Assembly (NCBI GenBank): GCA_010093485.1 | Contig: MU001511.1 | Span: 434,001-498,000 of the forward strand | DNA length: 64,000 bases | Direction of reading: 5' to 3' | From: Karstenula rhodostoma CBS 690.94 | Lineage: Eukaryota > Ascomycota > Dothideomycetes > Pleosporales > Didymosphaeriaceae | Part shown: positions 52,760 to 62,854 of the stretch, piece by piece | Layout: every line of letters starts with the position of its first letter | How positions within the stretch are numbered: the stretch's first letter is position 1 | The notes under the pieces: model-generated | What the model was told of the DNA's origin: nothing | Databases searched by the model: none | The model's input: the letters and a program-made list of their open reading frames with translations, nothing else | Position numbers and translations under genes: made by a program

Positions 52760-53844
52760 CTAGTAGTCCTCATGGTGGGAGTAGTCGTAGGGTTCCTCGT
52801 CATCGCTGTTGTCTTGCGTGGAAGATCCCCTTGGACCGGCAGGAAGCCTTCCATTCGCGTAGCCCATAGCACGAAGCACACGCGGGTCTCTCCACTGGTT
52901 CACATCACGATGACCATCGAAACCCTGGTCCACGTCCCGTGCGAGCCCCCCTCCGCCCCCTCTGCCCGCGGACACAAATCTCTTGTTCTTTCCCAAACGC
53001 TCTCCCCTGCAGCTAGTTAGTTGCGACCGCGATCGCGAATGCGAATGCGATGGGACGATACTCACTCATCCTCCCACAGCTTTTTCCCTTGTGCAAACAT
53101 GACGCTCTCAGGGCCCTCAACGCCAGCCAACATGGCATATCGACGGAAGGCGAGGCTGCGTACCTCGTCTTCATCAAACAGCTTCGTGGGATTCTTGTAC
53201 TTGAAGTTGATTCGCGGGTGATGTGGAAGACAAGCCATTTCATTCGGTTTCAGCGAATACAACTGGCACGCGTCGGTTTGCGTGATGGACTCCAAAGGTG
53301 TCTCACCCAGTATTGCACCATTGACGTTGTGAGTCGTACAGTAGTCTTTCCATTGCTGGGCCCAGCGCTTTTTCTGTGCCTTTTCTTCCTGCGCCTTCTT
53401 CTTTGTTTCGTCTTGTGCCCTCTTCTTCTGATGTCGCTCCTTGTCTTTGGCAGCTTTCACTGCGGCCTTGCGCTCCTTCTCTGCTGCATCGCGTGCCTTT
53501 TTCTCTTCCTTCTCTTTCTCCTTCGCCGCCTTGACAGCGGCCTTTTCTTCCTGCTCACGTAGCTTCTTAGCTTCGTCTTCACTCTTTTTCTTCTCTTTCT
53601 CGTCGACTCTGTCGGCCTTCTCGACTGCCGCGTCCGCAGCAGATGCGGAATCTTTGCGGCGTCTCTTGTTGTGCGACGACTCTGGAGTAGCTACGCCGGT
53701 TGCATTTTCCGATGCATCCGATGGCTCCCCAACTCCTTGCCCAGGACGCTGGCGTTTCGTGCCTTTTGGGGGCTCTTCGAAATGCTGTACGTCAGCAATG
53801 ACGTCACCCGCGCTAGTTAGTGTGCTCTGTTGTTCGGCAGTCAT
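52760..53844 (-). CDS. Charged coiled-coil protein with XPA-C-like segment
   Basis: Two exons: 53844-53066 and 53006-52760 (59-base intron, GTGAGT..AACTAACTAGCTGCAG), 341 aa. Residues about 60-160 are an extreme Lys/Glu/Ala-rich helical stretch (KKKSEDEAKKLREQEEKAAV and similar). After it comes a conserved-looking block: ITQTDACQLYSLKPNEMACL, then PHHPRINFKYKNPTKLFDED and EVRSLAFRRYAMLAG. The T-x-A-x-x-x-Y-x-L ... L-P ... NP ... L-F-x-x-x-x-V-x-x-L-A spacing resembles the C-terminal DNA-binding segment of XPA-type repair proteins; this is inference from pattern only. A Gly-rich linker (GRGGGGG) and a DPRVLRAMGY motif close the protein. The start is the first ATG; the open frame continues upstream only with a non-ATG codon. 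Confidence 0.72.
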
Positions 53845-54320
53845 TTTGACACGGCGATGGACCTCAAGAATCGTTGCGCTCACACGGTTGCGAATACTAT
53901 GAAAAAGATACAGAGGAAGAGATGTCCAGACGGAAACTGCCAGGAGGACGTCGCTTCCAACCTTTCAAGATTTCCCTCGGCCCCTTGAAGTCCACGCCAC
54001 ATGAACTGTGCGCAGCCCCCGCTCACCAACCCTCACGATCCTTTATCATCCTAACAACCACTCTTTCATGTCCCCCCACAAATCACCACCTCACGATTTC
54101 CACGCCTCGTACACTCCATTATCTGTGCGCCTCAATTGCTGCCCTGGGTAGCGACACCCCACGTCACAACAACGCAGCGATGATACCTCTCTGAAACACC
54201 CGTGTTTTATTGATGCCGTTCCTTTTGTTGATCATAACAAGTTTGAGCACCCAACAAATTGGTGGCAGCCAATAGGGACGGTTCCTTTTTGAAGTACAAG
54301 GGTATCGTAAGTAGGTGGGG

Positions 54321-54360
54321 GAACCATCGATCGAACCATCGATCGAACTTTGAAGGTCGA
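54321..54360. repeat. GAACCATCGATC tandem repeat
   Basis: Two perfect 12-base GAACCATCGATC units followed by a partial GAAC and a nearby GGTCGATCGAAGG variant. Confidence 0.8.
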
Positions 54361-54684
54361 TCGAAGGCGGTATTGTCTTTAGAAAGAGAAACTTGAGAGA
54401 GACGTCAAAGCACGGGCTTAGCGCAGATGCACAAGTCAACTGCGCCCCAGGAGTCACAACACCGTCCTCAGGACTCGTTCAGATGCGAGATGCTGGAGGT
54501 TGTTGGGCTGGGTAACCCGGGGACCCGGCTCTGTAGAGGAGCGGCGCGTTTCTGAAGTTTAGATGACAATTACAACGGCGCGTCTTCTCTCAAGGAGTTA
54601 TACTAACTAGATATTATTATTAGGTAGGCAGCAGCGCACGAGCGGAAACTTCTTATATGGAGTTTTGTGGTCTCTTCTTTCTTT

Positions 54685-54741
54685 ACCAAATGTGATACTT
54701 CGCGCGCCTTTGCAAGCCGTGGCAAAACGGAATAAAGGAAC
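54685..54741 (+). repeat. Dispersed repeat, copy D
   Basis: ACCAAATGTGATACTTCGCG, then CGCCTTTGCAAGCCGTGGCA and AAACGGAATAAAGGAACT. The most complete copy, followed at once by a T20 tract (54751-54770), which could be the oligo-A/T tail of a retroposed element. Confidence 0.65.
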
Positions 54742-54750
54742 TCTGTTCTC

Positions 54751-54770
54751 TTTTTTTTTTTTTTTTTTTT
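54751..54770. repeat. Homopolymer T20
   Basis: Twenty T directly after dispersed repeat copy D. Confidence 0.9.
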
Positions 54771-55151
54771 CCAGACACCCAAATCCTGTATCCTAACAAT
54801 TAAATACTGATAATATCTCAATTAACACACCGAACCTTGGAGACTTCACGTACAAAACCATGTTCGCACAACCACAGACTTGCCCGCGTACGACGCGAGA
54901 TGCGAGATGCTGTGAGCTGCTGCCACGTTACACGACGTCTGCTCAATGTAATGCAAGATCTCGGGGTGTGCGGGGAACCATTCCACAACGTCTGCTTCCC
55001 GCCAAACCAAGCTTTCGAGACGGGCGTTGGAGCCAACGGCGCGCCTCACAGCTGCAAGCAGCTTCTAGGTTACGCACGGCTGAGTTGTGTAGCGAACAAC
55101 TGTGTAACGAAGAACTAACAGCTTTTTTTATGTATTTTATTACATGCCTTC

Positions 55152-56497
55152 TTACTCCGTGATAACCATCAAGCCACGCGCATATAATCCTGATATCATG
55201 CTAACCCCCCGCTTCACGTCTCGCACCATCGTACTGCTGCTACAGAAGCCGGAGCCCAGATACAGTGTCTCCAATCCCTTCTCTTCCGACCACTGCGCTG
55301 CCTGTTACACGGGGGTTAGCGCCCGAGAGAGATACTCAGTTGCTGAATATAGCCAACATACCCAACTTGGCGCCGTACAGTCGCAGGCGAGCCTTTCGGC
55401 CTCAGAGTCGCTGCTGGGATTGCACCTTGATCTGCCCTTGCTGACCTTGATCAACTCGAGCGCAGAAGGGTGGCCCGCCATGAACAACGTGCCCTGAGAA
55501 TTAACCTGGACATTCGCACAAGCGGATTAGCTTGGATCTGTCTCTGCATCGGGGGGCCAGCCACATACGCTTAAGTTGTCCACGGCAGCTGGTGTCCTGA
55601 ACCAATCCTTAAACTCCAAGCTATGGTCAGACTGCACGTCGTACAGGTACACGCCAGCTCTAGATGACGAAGCCACGGCCAACGTCGTAGCATTCAACCT
55701 CGCGATCCCGTTGGCGAAGGGGACTCTAGCGACTACCTTCGCACCTTCCGGCCGGTTGAGATCAATGTGCACCACAGTCCCGCCAGGGAGGCCGGAAAAG
55801 GTTTCCATCTTGGACAACACAGGGGCGACGCGGGCGCGGAACATGTGGTCGTTCGTCACGTACAGCCTCCCCCCGCCGACCGATTCTATCGAGTTGGGCG
55901 CATGCAGCAACCGATGCGTGATGGTTTTGACGTACGTGAGCGTCATCGCCGTCGCGTGCAGCTGGAAGACCTCGATGCAAGAGCCGCTCTGCGCGTGGCT
56001 GGCAACATACAGCGTCGACGTCTCCTTGTCGAGGTCCATGCCAAGCGGGTGGAAATCGTCCTCGTTGGGGAAGTCCTTGAAAGCAAGAGTTGTGATCGTG
56101 TCGTCCGCGGAGTAGTTGTACAGCCACAACTTCCCACTTTCGACGTTGCCATCTGCGTGGAAGGTCCCCATTACCGTGTTCCATCGGTCCCTGCCGACGT
56201 CGCAGGATATGATCGCCACGCCCAAATCCTCATTTAATAGCACATCTTCGCAGTTTCGGACACCTGAGGTGTCGCTGAATTTGATTCCATGGCTCTTGAA
56301 TGTGTCAATCCGCGTGTAGTGTCCTGGTCGATTCGCTATGATTGTGGAAAGGGCGAGATAGCGGTCCCAGCCATATGGTGCCAAGACCGCCAGGGCTAAT
56401 GTGTACTACCAGAGCAGTGAATTAGCGCATGGAGGTCGTCGCTCAAGACTATGTAGCTGTTCTCACGTACCAAAGCGACCTTCGTGATAGCGGCCAT
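55152..56497 (-). CDS. Serum paraoxonase/arylesterase-like protein
   Basis: Fungal member of the six-bladed paraoxonase/SMP-30-like beta-propeller group; calcium-dependent esterases or lactonases in characterised relatives, substrate unknown here. Four exons: 56497-56471, 56405-55569, 55505-55362, 55301-55152; 385 aa, full family length. The first exon gives MAAITKVALYTLALAVLAPY, a signal-anchor or secretion signal. Conserved parts: IKFSDTSGVRNCEDVLLNED, LGVAIISCDVGRDRWNTVMG, FHPLGMDLD, LLHAPNSIESVGGGRLYVTN, FANGIARLNATTLAVASSS and PAAVDNLS. Exon 3 continues VNSQGTLFMAGHPSALELIK, and exon 4 supplies GFCSSSTMVRDVKRGVSMIS with a VITE C-terminus. Reading without the last two introns would wrongly truncate the protein after NLS. 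It lies 384 bases downstream of the MFS gene, on the same strand. Confidence 0.92.
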
Positions 56498-56881
56498 GCC
56501 TATGTTAGTTGCGAATGCCTATATAGAGCCTTTCGATGGCAGGGCCGAGGGAAGGTTCTGTGCGTACCTCGCAAAATGTGAGATCCATGCTGACAGAGAA
56601 GCCGCTAGGAGCCGTGCTGACGATCAAGTCGGCACTAGCCGTCTAGCAAGATGATTTATAGACGGAGGAAGGCTGTACTCAAAGCAGCAGTGATGGGCAG
56701 CATACATTGCGTGGTCGACCACTATCTTTTACAGCCTTCGCCACACATCTCGCTTTAGAATAGATAGATCACATCCCTCGTGCAGTCACGTCCAGGAACA
56801 CATTCATCATTATCTGTACAAATACGTAGCACACATAACATCGTCACATCCCTCCATCTACCGCGGGTATATCATCTCATT
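56498..56881. other. Spacer between paraoxonase-like and MFS genes
   Basis: 384 bases, promoter of the paraoxonase-like gene and 3' end of the MFS gene. Nothing else seen. Confidence 0.5.
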
Positions 56882-58697
56882 TCACCTCATCTCCCTTCCT
56901 CTTTCCTCCACCCGCCTCCCCTTGTACACATCCCCCGCCGCAACAGCAACCCCTACCACCAACAGCACCCCATTGAACCCCGCCATCATGTAGAACGGCG
57001 CTCCCGGCCCACGCGAATCAAACAGCGCACCGCCTGCCTTAGTCAGCAGCAGAATTCCAAAGCCCCCGAGTAGGCTGTACGTCCCCGCGATCGCGCCTTT
57101 GAGGTGTGTGTGCGACGCCGGGCCCAGGCCCGACGACGACACGGGTCGCGAGTAGTTGGTGCCCAGAAGCGGCGCATCCTCGGACGAGGGCGTTAGTGCT
57201 GGGCTGCGTGGGGGCGTGGCGTCTGCCGAGAGACGGCCGTTGCGGGGGACGACCTCGTCGGACAGGGATGCGTGGTGTGTGCTATCGTTGGCGTTAATGC
57301 CGCGGCCGAGGAGGGCGAGAGAGCACACTATCGCGCCAATCTGGCTGATGCCGAGGAGCGCGACGATAGCGAAGATACCGCCAGAGCCGTCCTTGCTCTT
57401 GGGGTCTGGGCTTGCGAGGGAGCCGAAGGCGGAGTAGCCTGCGATGCCTGCGGCGGCGGCGAGCATCAAGGGCAGGTTGTGCTTCCTGTAGCGGCCGGAG
57501 AGATAGCCGAAGATTGGGGCGGAGAGGAGGGCGATGAGCTGACTTATGCCGGTGAGCATCGCAGCGAGTTTGTAGGCTTGCGGGCACGAGTTTTTGATGT
57601 CGGCCGGGTCCGAGGGGTCTGTTGCACGGCATTGGCCTGTTCCGAGGAAGTATGTGTTTGTGAAGAGGGGGATGAAGAGGCTGATGGCTACGGAGGATGC
57701 GCGTGCTACAAAACCGCCGACGTAGCCTAGTCCGATGGTCGGGGACTGGTATCCCAGGCGGATGCTCTCCAAGAACAGTCGTGGATATGAGAGGATGCGC
57801 TGGCGCGATGGACCGACATCAGATGACTTGTGCTCGGGTGTATCGTAGAGTCGTTTCCAGCTCTTATCCTCTTCCCCAGGGAGATGGCGTAGTCCAAAGA
57901 AGCAGCCGAGTGCGACGACGATGGCAATGGACCCGACGACAAAGAATGCGTCGGCAACCGCTTCATCTGGATGGGCGCCTCGTTGTACAAAGCGTGTGGG
58001 CAGCGGCAGGAATATGAGCAAGGCCACTAGAGCGCCGCATCCCGTGAACATGCCCACCAATCCTGCAAGTTGCGATGTAGAAGCGGCCGTGTCCTTGCTC
58101 ACAATTGTATCATCGTGAGGCGGGGATCTTGACTGGAAGCGGGCGGGGGTAATGGTCAATTCGGACGAGATGGAGGGGGCCAATGCATGCGACGCTCCAT
58201 TGACGCGCCTGTGAGGCGTCCGCGGGTCTTGCACGATCTGCACGACAGTCATGGTAGGCAGAATTGCCGTGACCATGGTGGCACTATCGCCCATCATTAG
58301 CATGAACTTTCCACCCAGCTTCCCACATGACCACTTACGTCGCAGTCGCGCCCAAGCTGAACAGCAATCGCGCAAGCAGCAGCTGCGGATAGACGTTGCT
58401 GGCCGCCACAAACACCCAAAGGCTCACGCCGACAATCGAGTACCCCATGACGGCGACGCTGCGCACGCCTATGCGGTCGCTCAGCAACCCCCAGGCCGGA
58501 CACGCAACCAGTGCCACCAGCTCGTCCGCGAAGCCCAACGTGCCCACTGCGTCGCCGACATTGTGCGCCTGCCCGATGCGCTGTGTGATGACGAAGGAAA
58601 TGGAGCTGTTAAGGAAGACGAGGAACGAAATGGAGAAGAGCGCAACGCCGAGCAGGTACGTTGCGACCTGGGTGCGTGTCGCGGTGAAGCCGAGCAT
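56882..58697 (-). CDS. Major facilitator superfamily transporter
   Basis: Membrane transporter, substrate unknown. Two exons: 58697-58339 and 58283-56882 (55-base intron, GTAAGT..GATAG), 586 aa. The start MLGFTATRTQVATYLLGVAL is the first true ATG; a longer frame uses only a TTG. The N-terminal half shows the MFS motif A loop, CPAWGLLSDRIGVRSVAVMG, after TM2, then YSIVGVSLWVFVAAS and LLLARLLFSLGATAT. The spliced frame continues into a helix with ATMVTAILPTM and, after a polar loop, LAGLVGMFTGCGALVALLIF. The second half has helices such as PTIGLGYVGGFVARASSVAI, AAMLTGISQLIALLSAPIFG and IFAIVALLGISQIGAIVCSL. A Ser/Pro-rich cytosolic loop (about 475-515) precedes the last helices. It fits a 12-helix drug or metabolite efflux type by layout only. 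Neighbouring P450 and paraoxonase-like genes share the strand. Confidence 0.9.
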
Positions 58698-59026
58698 ATT
58701 GGATGGGAATGCAAGCAAAGCACTGCTCTAGCGAGCGTGCCAGTGTTGATACGGTCAGCGGGGGAGCATCAGAGCTGTGTCGTTGTCCGAAGTTGATGTG
58801 GACGCGATCTAACAACGTCACCGGCAAGTCAAGGAACACCTAGCTGTCGATTGGCTAGTCACGTGTTTTTTCGCGGCGCAACCTTCAAAGGCATCATGTA
58901 TGCATATGCTACCTGCTATTACGACTCGATATGGCAGACTCCTTATCGATGTCTGCTCACATCTCATTCATTCAGGAACGATCAAACAACAAAGATATCG
59001 TTATACCCACCAAACACTGTCTACCT
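58698..59026. other. Spacer between MFS and P450 genes
   Basis: 329 bases: promoter and leader of the MFS gene and 3' end of the P450 gene. Nothing else seen. Confidence 0.5.
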
Positions 59027-61034
59027 TCAAACCTTCCCCCATCCACAAGGCTTCCCCTTCCCTTGATTGTGTCCCCAGAACTCTCGACTGTCTGTATATT
59101 CTCCCTTCTCGCACCCTTCTTGAAATAGTTTCCTCACTCTCTCAGCGCGCTTGCCATCGCGCGGTCGCAGCTCAAACTTGAACGGTAGTGGCTTCGCAAT
59201 CAACAAGGTGCTGAAGTCAAGCGTAGGATCAATATTCGCAGGGTCAAACTTCGAGAACTCTTTCGCTTCCTTGGGTGCCTTCTCTTCTTCCTCGTCGCGA
59301 CTAGCTGGAAAGGCTCCAGGGTACGTGTACTTCGACAGGAGCACGTCTTCCATCGTCGTCCGGGACTTGGATTTTTCGATTCCGGTATTGAGCTCTTCTT
59401 GGGAGATGGAGGCGTTCTCATTCATGCCAATCGAGTGGCTCGAGGTGTTTTCTGCAGCGGGGCCACGTTGTTTAGAGATGTTGAACATCCATGCTATCGA
59501 CCCGATTCCAATCAGTAGGTCCTCGTCGGCAACAGTCTGACCCTGGCATAGTCTTCTACCATACCCAAATTGGGTGCAATTGATAATGGTAGGGAACTGA
59601 GTAAGCGGCTCCTGGTAAGTGGGCCAGCCAGGCTCGACCCAGCGCAGCGGGTTGAAAGCCTCTGGGTCAGGGAATATGGACGGGTCGCGACCAATAGCCC
59701 TAACAATGCTGTTAGTCGAGTTCTCTTGCGCAGTCAGACCAGTAGTCACTCACCACTCGAGTGGATGCATCACGCTGCCCTTCGGGATGTGGTAGCCGTT
59801 GTATTCGTCGTCCTGCGTGAGCGAATGGGGAATGCCAGTAGGGACAGGTGGCCGCCAGCGGAGACACTCCCGGATAATAGCGCGCAAGAAGGGGAGTTTG
59901 GGCCGGTCCTCTGCCACGGGAAGACGGTCGCCGCACACCCGATCCAGCTCCTCGTGAAGCATTGGTAAATACTGTGGGTAGAAACACATAGCCAAGCAAA
60001 ATGTCTGCATTGGCGCGGCAATGGTCAACGCTCCGGCGATGCCGTGCATGCCGACGGAATACGCGCCCTCCAACTCATACTGGAAGTCCCATTTGCTGCG
60101 GCTGTCGAGGAAGATCTTCATCCACGACTGAGGCGCCTTCTTCTCCCGAGCGTCTTTTTCAACTTCTTTTTGCATGGTCTCGAAGAAGCTACGCTCAGTC
60201 CGGGCACGCCTCCGTTCCCATGCTTTGGTAGGCGAGAGCCAGTCTGGGAGGGCCATGAGGAAAGGGAGTTTGTTGCCAAGCGCGCCAGTGGGAGAGACTG
60301 CGATCAATAGCTCGCGCGTCCTTTGTTTGAGCTCGTCACTCGCTTCGCTGCGTCCCCAAGCCAGGCGACAAGTAACGCGGGCAACGAAGGATTCCAGAAC
60401 ATGATTGTAACGGTCTGGCTCTTCTAGCAGCTCAACAAGCATGCGCTTTGCCTCAATCTCGGGATATCGATGGAAAAGCGCCTTTTCCGACTCGCGCATA
60501 ATGACGTTCGCAAACTTTCTTTGCCGTATCCATCCATCTGAGAGTTGTCAGCGTAAGAGTTCTATACCGTTCCCTGTAGTTGACTTACCATTCTTGCTAA
60601 GGAGTGGTAGATACTGAGCGCTGGTTCTATTATCATCGATCAAAGCAGAAATGTGCGGCCTGTCAGAGTATATGGATCCTTTCTTTGCGAGAAGGTCTTT
60701 CGCGATCTGATCGGAAGAAATCCAGACATGGTTGGTACCAGCCAGATTGACTTGGTAGATGGGGCCATATTCTTTGCTCCAGTCGGCGAATTTGATAAAC
60801 CCATTCTTCTCAGGTACATCAGGAACAGATCCAATGAACGGGTATCCTACAGACGGAATTAGTACCGGCGAGAACCCGAGCAGAGGTTAGGCATGCGCAA
60901 GGAACCGTACCTTTGGGTCCGGGCAGTTTCTTGAGAGCGGTAGGTATTTTATTACGGCGAGATGCCTCAATGACTTTCCAGGTTACGTATGAAACAAACG
61001 AAAGGGCTAAGAAAATGAAAGTGAACGGAGCCAT
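59027..61034 (-). CDS. Cytochrome P450 monooxygenase
   Basis: Microsomal haem-thiolate oxygenase of the fungal OrdA-like type. Four exons: 61034-60911, 60846-60589, 60537-59754, 59699-59027; 612 aa. N-terminal membrane anchor MAPFTFIFLALSFVSYVTWK, then the Pro-rich hinge KLPGPKGYPFIGSVP. Helix-C WIRQRK; K-helix ECLR (E351, R354); PERF-like FNPLRW; haem ligand loop FGYGRRLCQG with Cys440. Splicing gives HPLEW joined to AIGRDPSIFPDPEAF, which confirms the last intron. The I-helix reads AGALT (295-299), where most P450s have an acidic residue before Thr; relatives recalled from this group share it. A polar Glu/Lys/Ser-rich insertion (about 460-535) lies between the haem region and the last strand block, making the protein about 100 aa longer than usual. 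Substrate unknown. Confidence 0.94.
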
Positions 61035-62854
61035 CGGAGCGAAGTGTGAAAGGAATAGAAGGGCCCTCAAGGACCTCTGCTGAACTGGAGAACTGGAGAA
61101 AATAACAACACGTTGTGTATAAGAGCGAGGAATTCCTCATATAGGCCTGGGAACGTCCATATCGGATGACGAAAGCAAGAGAGTTCCTAAGACGGGTAGG
61201 AACTGGATGAAACGGTACTGTGAATCAGTAGTGAATAGATCGAGTCAAGGTTAGTGCACTATGCTAATGGTGGCGTTGTGGGTTCCCATATGGGTCCCGC
61301 AGGGTTTGGCTGCGACAGTGTTCAGCTCGCTTGTTCATGTTGAGCTGTTGGCTTATGGGCGGCGGGTCTCCACGATTGCTTTGTGGTCGTTTCGTGAATT
61401 CGAGGTTAACGTCTGCCCTCGTATTCAACTGCCAAGGATATACTTATGTATTTAAGAAGGTTTGAACTTGGTGATCAGCACTTAACAAGGCGCCCGCAAG
61501 AAGGTGAAGTGGAGGGTTCGCAAGAAGCACATGACAAGGTTTTCTTCAAAGACCAAGTGCTAGCGGCCTTGGGAGGAGAAGTGTTTTTAGAAACGTCAAG
61601 TTTCAAGTGTTTGAGGATCTTTTGCTGAAAAATGGGCATATAAGCACTATGCCGCCGTCTTTCTGGACCAATGAGAGCATTGAGAGAAGCTATCCCCATA
61701 GAAAAGTGGAGTAGACTCGTATAGAAGGCTCCTTAGAGCTCCTTTTCGCCACCGCTGGCATGGTGCTTATATGCCCATTTCTATGGTAGTTGCTATGTAT
61801 CTAGCTCGACCACTGGGTATGTCGACTGTTGCTGAGGTGGAGTCGCGAGCTCTCCCGTCGCCATTTTAATGAGCACGATTGGCAACACTGGGAAGTCGTG
61901 ACCAGCAACTGTGGAGTTGATGCTGAGGTGGTGTTAGAAATGACGAGTAGTGGTTTGGGAGAACGATAGACGACCCATCGGTGTCTCGACGTTGGCAAAA
62001 GGAGTGGAGCTAGTCTGTCTTGAGGAAGCCAGGGTGTCCCTATATGGTAAGCGCTGCCGAGATTGAGTCGTGCTCCGACTCGAACATATCGTTTGAGCCC
62101 CTGCGCCATCAAGTGGAAAATATGTGCGGGGACCCGAAAACGAACGTTCACGAAACTGGACATCTGCGGACGACAATACAAGTGCTTCTCTGTTCGGATA
62201 CTCTCGAAAGCATTGCCACCATTGCGACTTTCTGCCAACCTCGTGCTTTTCCGTGGGACGCCATCCGAACTGCACAAAGCTCCAATCGGAGCGAGAAACA
62301 GTAGCGTTGATGCCCCAAGGATTTTGAATGGTGCTCAACGGCAACGTTTGTAAGCCTTCGCAGCGTACAGTGCAGCTTCGGTGGATAATCGGTCTTGCAG
62401 GCCACCGAGGTCGAATTTAGCCCCAAACCTATATCTGCAAAACTCTACGGTATTGATTCTCTCGGAGACATGAACGCCGTCTATTTCTCGGGTAATAGGC
62501 CGATATCAGGGGGGCTCGGCAGGCGGCTCCTGCATGGCCTCTTGCGCAATACTGCGGGTTCCTGAGCTAGTGGCCTCAGGCCCCATGACGCTACAATCGT
62601 TGTCCAAGGGCACCGTGCACGGCTGCGAGGCTCTTATGGGTTCCGTGCGAAGACCACTAACACATTCATGGTATGATGCTAATTGCACGTAGGCCGTGCT
62701 GAGTTATAACACATACTAACTGAAGAAATAAAGAGAGTTGATGGCCAATTCCTCATTCACACTGTCTTGATACCGTGCCATCGGCTAAGGCTCGGAGGCT
62801 TTATGGAAAACTAACTCTTCCATAGCCAGCCAAGCCAACAAGGACAGCCCTGGA
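61035..62854. other. 1.8-kb intergenic region with an inverted-repeat element
   Basis: Promoter side of the P450 gene and 3' side of the cysteine-rich gene. Apart from the palindromic element at 61631-61780, no gene or other structure is supported. Confidence 0.5.
61631..61780. repeat. 150-bp inverted-repeat (MITE-like) element
   Basis: AAATGGGCATATAAGCAC (61631-61648) is exactly reverse-complementary to GTGCTTATATGCCCATTT (61763-61780). The pairing continues inward with one mismatch and a small bulge (TATGCCGCCG against GCTGGCATG). The 114 bases between the 18-base arms have no coding frame of note. No clear target-site duplication: the flanks are CTGA and CTAT. Confidence 0.75.

Larger units (their letters stand above)
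53845..55151. other. 1.3-kb AT-richer intergenic region with repeats
   Basis: Promoter side of the charged-protein gene on the left and 3' side of the paraoxonase-like gene on the right. Contains a CATCGATCGAAC tandem repeat (about 54321-54349), dispersed repeat copy D, and a T20 run (54751-54770). No gene supported. Confidence 0.5.

Noticed and set aside
55527..56384. Paraoxonase-like frame as a truncated 285-codon protein
   Set aside because: Two further introns (55568-55506 and 55361-55302) restore the conserved C-terminal part, so the gene is not truncated.
57272..57730. A 152-codon plus-strand frame rich in Glu/Gly
   Set aside because: Antisense to the MFS transporter.
58251..58796. 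A 181-codon plus-strand frame
   Set aside because: Antisense to the first exon of the MFS transporter.
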